From assembly GCA_948470475.1 (NCBI GenBank), contig OX419342.1, positions 10,843,508 to 10,907,507 of the forward strand: a DNA stretch of 64,000 bases, in the 5' to 3' direction. Position 1 is the first letter of the stretch, and each line of letters opens with the position of its first letter. Origin of the DNA: Galaxea fascicularis. Lineage: Eukaryota; Cnidaria; Anthozoa; Scleractinia; Euphylliidae. Shown here piece by piece: positions 63,301 through 64,000 of this stretch. The position numbers and the translations under genes are program-made. The notes under the pieces were generated by a model that searched no databases, was not told where the DNA came from, and was given only the letters and a program-made list of their open reading frames with translations.

Positions 63301-63539
63301 CTTTCATGGGTAGTGCGGGGTTGATATGATCCAGTTACTGAAGGTAATATTTGAGTTCTGTCATCATGCCAAGCCAAGCTGGGAGCATTCTGAGCAGGTA
63401 CCTCTAACTCAGGAGGGCATCCATTACCAGTCACATGATCTGATGGCAGCATCACGGTAGGATTCAGGGAGGCGTTTGGATGGGTTGTTGTTGGGAGATT
63501 CTGTGGAACTGGATTGGAGACTGAAGCAGACTGAACTGA
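21485..63539 (-). CDS. TALPID3: TALPID3/KIAA0586 centrosomal protein (24 exons, 5' incomplete)
   Basis: Twenty-four exons with GT/AG borders join in consistent phase to 1521 codons and a TGA; the first exon(s) lie beyond the right edge. Conserved vertebrate TALPID3 features appear in order: the coiled coil (HILQDVQQRRENLDRNLQAV) with IRREVDKRIGEI; VYLSSLYGKQPY...YLHYQSPVNPK; NGPPFPPVHPP; MEWIEQELLARIVSEM; IQMFVDAGLPVDRDLV; Pro/Thr-rich exons; three SEGE motifs; and VILPSVDNS near the C-terminus. In vertebrates the protein sits at the distal mother centriole and is needed for centriolar satellite dispersal, ciliogenesis and Hedgehog signalling. The three exons at 61.8-63.5 kb are joined by inference: phase and length fit, but residue similarity is not obvious. 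Confidence 0.9.
22924..23122 (-). CDS. TALPID3: TALPID3 exon 23
   Basis: Encodes DPMAVLLSRIQSYRPPVMDN then SASEGELV, another SEGE-type motif. The acceptor is CCAG and the donor GTAAGT. Confidence 0.87.
23560..23735. mobile_element. CAGGG...CCCTG element, copy 1
   Basis: Starts CAGGGGTTTCAA and ends TTGAAAACCCTG, flanked on both sides by ATCAAG (23554-23559, 23736-23741), a likely target duplication. 176 bases, non-coding, with a GC-rich centre. The ends are hAT-like in sequence. Confidence 0.7.
24055..24221 (-). CDS. TALPID3: TALPID3 exon 22
   Basis: Encodes RNELTRVAVNGILQHGEGG and a Ser-rich tail. The acceptor is TTTAG and the donor GTAATG. Confidence 0.82.
24622..24751 (-). CDS. TALPID3: TALPID3 exon 21
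   Basis: Encodes PYAHAGIYSEGEFAISPRIV and AAERKLPLVGDWD. The acceptor ATGCAG was chosen over the nearer CGCAG because only it keeps the frame. The donor is GTAAGA. Confidence 0.85.
25328..25499 (-). CDS. TALPID3: TALPID3 exon 20
   Basis: Encodes SSTTLVTTTTVTTEDEMSEG then ELIQ, matching the TVTETETL...ISEGEI region of vertebrate TALPID3. The donor is GTAAGG. Confidence 0.92.
26541..26740 (-). CDS. TALPID3: TALPID3 exon 19
   Basis: Pro/Thr-rich: VSTPVPTPPPAQSLPAS, VVPTPPPSVVVKTPTP and an EPEPEPEL tail. The acceptor is GCAG and the donor GTAAGT. Confidence 0.85.
26882..26993. repeat. Inverted repeat, about 110 bases
   Basis: TTTATCCTTTGTTTAAATTT and AAATTTAAACCAAGGATAAA face each other across about 50 bases, all inside a TALPID3 intron. 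A small MITE is likely. Confidence 0.65.
27315..27584 (-). CDS. TALPID3: TALPID3 exon 18
   Basis: A 90-codon Pro/Thr/Glu-rich exon containing LPTPTPTPESTPPESEES, like the Pro-rich region of vertebrate homologues. The acceptor is GTAG and the donor GTTGGT. Probably disordered. Confidence 0.88.
28031..28208. mobile_element. CAGGG...CCCTG element, copy 2
   Basis: Starts CAGTGTTTTCAATAA and ends TTATTGAAAACCCTG, flanked by CAACT on each side (28026-28030, 28209-28213). The interior repeats a GCCGGCGAAACTCGCCG motif. Confidence 0.65.
28533..28690 (-). CDS. TALPID3: TALPID3 exon 17
   Basis: Encodes GGIQMFVDAGLPVDRDLVTK and LIREVIAENVSTILGH, the strongly conserved FVDAGVPV block. The acceptor is CTTAG and the donor GTAAGT. 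Confidence 0.96.
28980..30483. other. TALPID3 intron, no exon recognised
   Basis: AT-rich intronic DNA of about 1.5 kb. No coding exon or clear inverted-repeat element was recognised. Confidence 0.4.
30484..30623 (-). CDS. TALPID3: TALPID3 exon 16
   Basis: Encodes IEQELLARIVSEMNQPMPDP followed by an acidic Ser/Thr stretch. The acceptor is TTCAG and the donor GTGGGT. Confidence 0.92.
31160..31232 (-). repeat. tRNA-derived unit
   Basis: On the minus strand it shows GGCTTCATAGCTCAGTTGGT and a degraded T arm (GATTCAAGC). The T stem has lost pairing, so it is not a working tRNA. Confidence 0.55.
31432..31505 (+). repeat. tRNA-derived unit
   Basis: GGCTTCCCAGCTCAGTTGGT followed by a T-arm-like GAGTTCAAGCCCC and GAAGTCC. 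Acceptor pairing is imperfect. Confidence 0.55.
31626..31840 (-). CDS. TALPID3: TALPID3 exon 15
   Basis: Encodes APDDAENDDDLHRLP..., YNGPPFPPVHPPVSVQ and DRAMEW. I chose the donor GTTAGG because it restores WIEQELL with the next exon; the nearby GTTATT would break the frame. Confidence 0.92.
32360..32461 (-). CDS. TALPID3: TALPID3 exon 14
   Basis: Encodes DISEPVSRPDDSEYQEFRNF and LAVTETGLQERVDQ. 34 codons in phase 0. The donor is GTCAGA. Confidence 0.85.
33831..33905 (-). CDS. TALPID3: TALPID3 exon 13
   Basis: Encodes VLPTVDIDSFSDTTTSSPSL and PPHIS, matching the vertebrate VLPSVDIDSIS motif. The donor is GTAAGT. Confidence 0.92.
34077..34294 (-). CDS. TALPID3: TALPID3 exon 12
   Basis: Encodes VKPDRPTPDSIKSSSESE... 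RPNVAVITVYDRELDEG and a basic HKRHKKSPGKKKKSS tract. The donor is GTATGG. Confidence 0.88.
34381..34445. repeat. ATTC tetranucleotide microsatellite
   Basis: About a dozen near-perfect copies of TTCA in an intron of TALPID3. Confidence 0.95.
34729..35245 (-). CDS. TALPID3: TALPID3 exon 11
   Basis: Encodes QVYLSSLYGKQPYHPQRTTS and APYLHYQSPVNPK, the VYGKPVYQGHR...PYLRFNSPSPK region of vertebrate TALPID3, then LEGQLVPMAIPLGKPKTDP. The donor is GTAATT after QIE. Confidence 0.95.
35632..35850 (-). CDS. TALPID3: TALPID3 exon 10
   Basis: A Lys/Ser-rich, basic linker (REINQETRVTSEEEFSGN... to EKMVEKKSK). 73 codons in phase 0. The acceptor is TTTTTAG and the donor GTAAAA. Confidence 0.85.
36245..36425 (+). 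repeat. tRNA-derived SINE, copy 1
   Basis: Has an A-box-like GTGGTGAGAGCACTCG and a B box GGTTCGATTCC, then a conserved tail GGTTCTCGACCCTGCTCTGA...TACTCCGGTTTTCC shared with copies at 37.7 and 44.2 kb. Confidence 0.75.
37041..38239. mobile_element. Long fold-back element with nested SINE
   Basis: The left arm (37041-37340) and right arm (37973-38239) are diverged inverted copies. They share CTGTGGCTATATGCC, TAGTTTGGCTTGCCTGGG and GGCAGTCTGAAAATTC. A separate tRNA-derived SINE lies between the arms. No transposase frame was seen. Confidence 0.75.
37680..37925 (-). repeat. tRNA-derived SINE, copy 2
   Basis: Minus orientation; on the plus strand it reads GGGGAAAACCGGAGTACTC... GGAATCGAACCTGGGACAC... 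CACTGCGCCAACCCTGCTCC. Nested inside the fold-back element. Confidence 0.78.
38659..38731 (-). CDS. TALPID3: TALPID3 exon 9
   Basis: Encodes EFDEMLRIRREVDKRIGEIT and AAVQ, matching the conserved RIRKTVDEWI-like block after the coiled coil. The donor is GTAGAG. Confidence 0.9.
39399..39455. repeat. Perfect 27-bp hairpin
   Basis: TCCCACTTGCCAAAAGGCTT... at 39399-39425 is exactly complementary to 39429-39455, with a 3-base loop. The palindrome is nearly complete. Confidence 0.95.
39686..39806. repeat. Inverted repeat, about 20-bp arms
   Basis: TACTGTAAGTTATGGATCC near 39690 faces GGTCCATAACTTACAGTA near 39780. An inner pair, TTATGGCCC/GGGCCATAA, lies between them. Confidence 0.8.
39901..40066 (-). 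CDS. TALPID3: TALPID3 exon 8 (essential coiled coil)
   Basis: Encodes the best-conserved coiled coil, including HYADAEHILQDVQQRRENLD and EEKDLYNLVDNM. In vertebrates this region is required for TALPID3 function. The acceptor is CCAG and the donor GTAATT. Confidence 0.93.
41556..41607 (-). CDS. TALPID3: TALPID3 exon 7
   Basis: Encodes EPLYTSAPCGHPATSKT and the first base of a Gly codon. The acceptor is CCAG and the donor GTTATG. Confidence 0.65.
42000..42433. mobile_element. TIR element built of TTCAACATT words
   Basis: The ends mirror each other over about 50 bases (AAGGCCCTAGCAAACGGCTT and AAGCCGTTTGCTAGGGCCTT). The interior repeats TTCAACAT/ATGTTGAA words in both orientations. It lies in a TALPID3 intron and is non-coding. 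Confidence 0.85.
42627..42701 (-). CDS. TALPID3: TALPID3 exon 6
   Basis: Encodes DEDTGNHSSVSRFRAIGPSP and then LDEYL. The acceptor is ACAG; the donor GTGGGC is weaker. It is in phase 0 on both sides. Confidence 0.7.
44015..44062 (-). CDS. TALPID3: TALPID3 exon 5
   Basis: Encodes ETERLKQELVQHQLLK, a coiled coil. A 48-base in-phase exon with CAG acceptor and GTTAGT donor. Confidence 0.7.
44190..44365 (-). repeat. tRNA-derived SINE, copy 3
   Basis: Same layout and orientation as copy 2, with GATCGAACCCGGGACACATT and CACTGCGCCAACCCTGCTCC. An ATAATAATAATAAT run precedes it near 44090. Confidence 0.78.
44593..44717. mobile_element. Short TTAA-flanked TIR element
   Basis: TTAACGACTGGTCCCTTGGG and CCCCTCGGCACCAGTCATTAA form inverted ends of about 26 bases. 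The element is about 125 bases including TTAA at both ends. Confidence 0.75.
44714..45586. mobile_element. 870-base TTAA-flanked TIR element
   Basis: Ends TTAAGGTGGCTTACTACAG and CTGTACTAAGCCACCTTAA are inverted copies, each bounded by TTAA, as expected for piggyBac- or Kolobok-type insertion. It shares its left TTAA with the preceding short element. No transposase frame. Confidence 0.82.
45721..45808 (-). CDS. TALPID3: TALPID3 exon 4
   Basis: Encodes SGVAPVSTETAVLSKEVGKI and KTDLQEILT, the start of the N-terminal coiled coil. The donor is GTAAGT. Confidence 0.75.
46324..46428. repeat. Imperfect hairpin
   Basis: AAAATTAAGGATTAATCATC... faces ...GATGATAGTCCTTAATTTT across about 45 bases, inside the long TALPID3 intron. 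Confidence 0.7.
46429..48967. other. Long-intron DNA or IRF2BP 3' UTR
   Basis: No coding exon was seen. Several minus-strand AATAAA hexamers occur (for example near 47821). The IRF2BP transcript could extend well below 50 kb, but its end cannot be placed. Confidence 0.35.
48968..49213. mobile_element. CAGGG...CCCTG element, copy 3
   Basis: Starts CAGGGATCACGCAGGGGGAG and ends TCCGCAGGCCCTG, flanked by ATACA on both sides (48963-48967, 49214-49218). Non-coding; an ATATATATATA run lies inside. Confidence 0.7.
50050..51864 (-). CDS. IRF2BP: IRF2-binding-protein family transcriptional co-regulator, intronless
   Basis: A single 604-codon frame covers the whole family architecture. Residues 8-52 form the N-terminal IRF2BP zinc finger (CYLCDLPHSPWAILHDFSEP, Cys 11, 14, 32 and 35). 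A conserved middle block (about 200-320) includes PFDIRFKKDNVLIGRVFAFD and GFKYLEYEKDRSNGEWRLLG. A basic GRKRKG tract may be a nuclear signal. The C-terminal RING-type finger (about 515-585) starts LTCSLCHDKLEDTHFVQCPS. Vertebrate IRF2BP1/2/L are nuclear co-repressors of similar length and also have essentially intronless coding regions; IRF2BPL has also been described as a ubiquitin ligase. The linkers are Pro/Ser-rich and disordered. The ATG at 51864 immediately precedes the zinc finger. Confidence 0.97.
   Translation of the reverse strand: MSAPRFHRQHCYLCDLPHSPWAILHDFSEPVCRGCCNYEGADRIEDVIHYSRILRRTWENNEANRNRGVKTERLNSAGSSMSSTPSPPPANGTNYPPQFSEQRKAAGKLQNAHRIGDESMENSLGHGNAEAVNGPGSKSTRPPGNIGSRETERRGSNFNIEDVRHAAVANGNALQRQHPPLTPNGPQQNFVVDGPRPELIRETLTTLNRSCPFDIRFKKDNVLIGRVFAFDVSCKPGIDFELKIFIEYPRGSGCVFQSASGVAKQMYTESLKEMAKPLSSGFKYLEYEKDRSNGEWRLLGDFLPEPVRLFKEAINPEFLAKPQLDPEFPVLPHVNLSFNRSGPAYGRKRKGAVDLEEFEVAAGKRIGPIHGRMTRDDTLHGMWIPGQSAEAVKLTVPVPGTPLPPGTPVTSIPSASVPPMVALPVSKASLVVSEQHARAQVKSPMGNPMVNRFELPPSSVLRDDTRNGPNALVPVSPNTERLSPRPRQSPRPSTGGVKGDSQVDGEAKGRGSAMSILTCSLCHDKLEDTHFVQCPSVSHHKFCFPCSRDSIKKQGAGSEVFCPSGERCPLQGSDLPWAFMQGEIATILGTAAEAYNNVKKEKDV
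51865..52810 (-). promoter_or_regulatory. IRF2BP upstream region with two CRE palindromes
   Basis: TGACGTCA occurs at 52337-52344 and 52800-52807, about 0.47 and 0.94 kb above the IRF2BP start codon. This is the consensus for CREB/ATF bZIP dimers. Promoter activity is inferred. Confidence 0.4.
52811..59264. other. Long TALPID3 intron, no exon recognised
   Basis: Several 60-88 codon frames occur but none shows a recognisable domain with matching splice sites. A 48-base direct repeat (53610-53657 and 54176-54223, CATCGAACAAAATTGTAAAA) brackets about 0.5 kb. A poly-A run lies near 59058. Confidence 0.4.
53610..54223. repeat. Direct 48-bp repeat pair
   Basis: The words at 53610-53657 and 54176-54223 differ at one base. 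They may be the ends of an insertion or a local duplication. Confidence 0.75.
59785..59912. repeat. 33-bp minisatellite
   Basis: About four copies of GAGTGGAGTCCAATTCATAATGG..., period 33. Because 33 is divisible by three the repeat stays open in frames on both strands, which produces spurious repetitive peptides. Confidence 0.9.
59907..60009. repeat. Inverted repeat abutting the minisatellite
   Basis: GTCCAATTCGGTCTGTAAT (59907-59925) is exactly mirrored at 59991-60009. An inner hairpin, AAATCGGAC.../...GTCCGATTT, lies between. The outer arm begins with the same GTCCAATTC word used in the minisatellite. Confidence 0.88.
60300..61775. other. Intron, possible LTR debris
   Basis: Diverged copies of GTGATTGGTTAATTTAAA occur at 60300-60400. 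An AATAAAGACAGAAGAACTAA stretch near 60548, followed by TTACATGGTCAGAAG, is reminiscent of a retroelement LTR edge. Too weak to define an element. Confidence 0.25.
61776..61863 (-). CDS. TALPID3: TALPID3 exon (third in window)
   Basis: Encodes RGLVRELVSLESTAK...LEAEKSAD, helical in character. The acceptor is CAG and the donor GTAGAT. It ends two bases into an Arg codon, which the exon at 45721-45808 completes. Confidence 0.6.
62479..62745 (-). CDS. TALPID3: TALPID3 exon (second in window)
   Basis: Encodes KHKLVRNSRTQTSPQESISS... through PLPRKRPPVPAVPSS to EMTDKG, a basic, Ser/Pro-rich, probably disordered segment. The acceptor is TTTCAG and the donor GTAATT. Confidence 0.6.
63248..63539 (-). 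CDS. TALPID3: TALPID3 exon (first in window)
   Basis: Encodes SVQSASVSNPVPQNLP... to YRYAGSRPAF, a low-complexity Pro/Ser/Thr-rich segment. The acceptor is TTTTCAG and the donor GTAAGT. Its phase fits the next exon through a split Glu codon. Assignment to TALPID3 is inferred. Confidence 0.6.
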
Positions 63540-64000
63540 CTGAAAATAAAAGAAAACACAGAGTGCTTGTAACAGTGGAACCCCGCCATGAAGCACCCCG
63601 TTATTACGGCCAATTTTTTTTAGGCCCGAACTACAAAGGTCCGCTTATTTTCCTTTCTAAAAACCCATCAATCCAACCAAATTTTCATGGCTCCACAACG
63701 ACACTTTTAATGGGGTTCCGTTGTACCATCATTTTTGGACTTAGGCCTTCATGAAAATTACTGGATAATTAATGTCATTACAGTATGTGTAAGCTGAGTT
63801 GATTGTTTTCAGTTAAGTCAAACTTCTGGATTGGGTGGCCTGGCTCAATCTTATAAAGCTGAAGCATGACATAGCCAGGAGTGCAACTACTACCCTCCAC
63901 ATGGGCCATCACAGGGATACTAACTCCGAATCTATGCATAATTATGACTAGACAGATAGATGACATGGGATAAAGTTTCTTATGCAGGCAAACAACAGGA

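Overview
The window looks like nuclear DNA of an anthozoan cnidarian, most likely a stony coral. It is AT-rich, its genes have introns with GT/AG borders, and several repeat types are ones I associate with coral genomes. One gene resembles the fibrinogen-like skeletal organic matrix proteins of corals. No prokaryotic operon, phage or CRISPR signal is present. All homology statements are by eye and memory; no search was run.

Layout. (1) 0.1-0.3 kb: a possible first exon of a minus-strand gene leaving the left edge. (2) 1.4-2.3 kb: an inverted-repeat element carrying two tRNA-like units head to head. (3) 4.9-7.9 kb: a complete four-exon minus-strand gene for an LC3-type Atg8 autophagy protein. 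(4) 9.5-18.5 kb: a repeat-rich block with retroelement debris, small inverted-repeat elements, and a 2.2 kb unit duplicated head to tail. Each unit carries the 3' part of an IS630/Tc1-like DDE transposase and, on the other strand, a broken HUH-type Rep endonuclease gene. (5) 19.2-20.65 kb: a complete three-exon plus-strand gene for a secreted fibrinogen-related protein. (6) 21.5-63.5 kb: a large minus-strand gene for the centrosomal/ciliary protein TALPID3 (KIAA0586). I traced 24 coding exons whose splice phases all agree (1521 codons plus stop, 5' end outside the window). (7) 50.05-51.86 kb: an intronless IRF2BP-family gene on the same strand, apparently nested inside a 16 kb TALPID3 intron.

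The four identified genes have unrelated jobs: autophagosome formation, extracellular matrix, ciliogenesis/Hedgehog signalling and transcriptional co-regulation. They look like ordinary neighbours rather than a cluster. The TALPID3 introns hold most of the other structure: tRNA-derived SINE-like copies, CAGGG...CCCTG elements with short target duplications, two abutting TTAA-flanked elements, a long fold-back with a nested SINE, and several perfect hairpins.

The most unusual region is 13.85-18.47 kb, where a rolling-circle-type nuclease gene and a DDE transposase fragment share a tandemly repeated unit.
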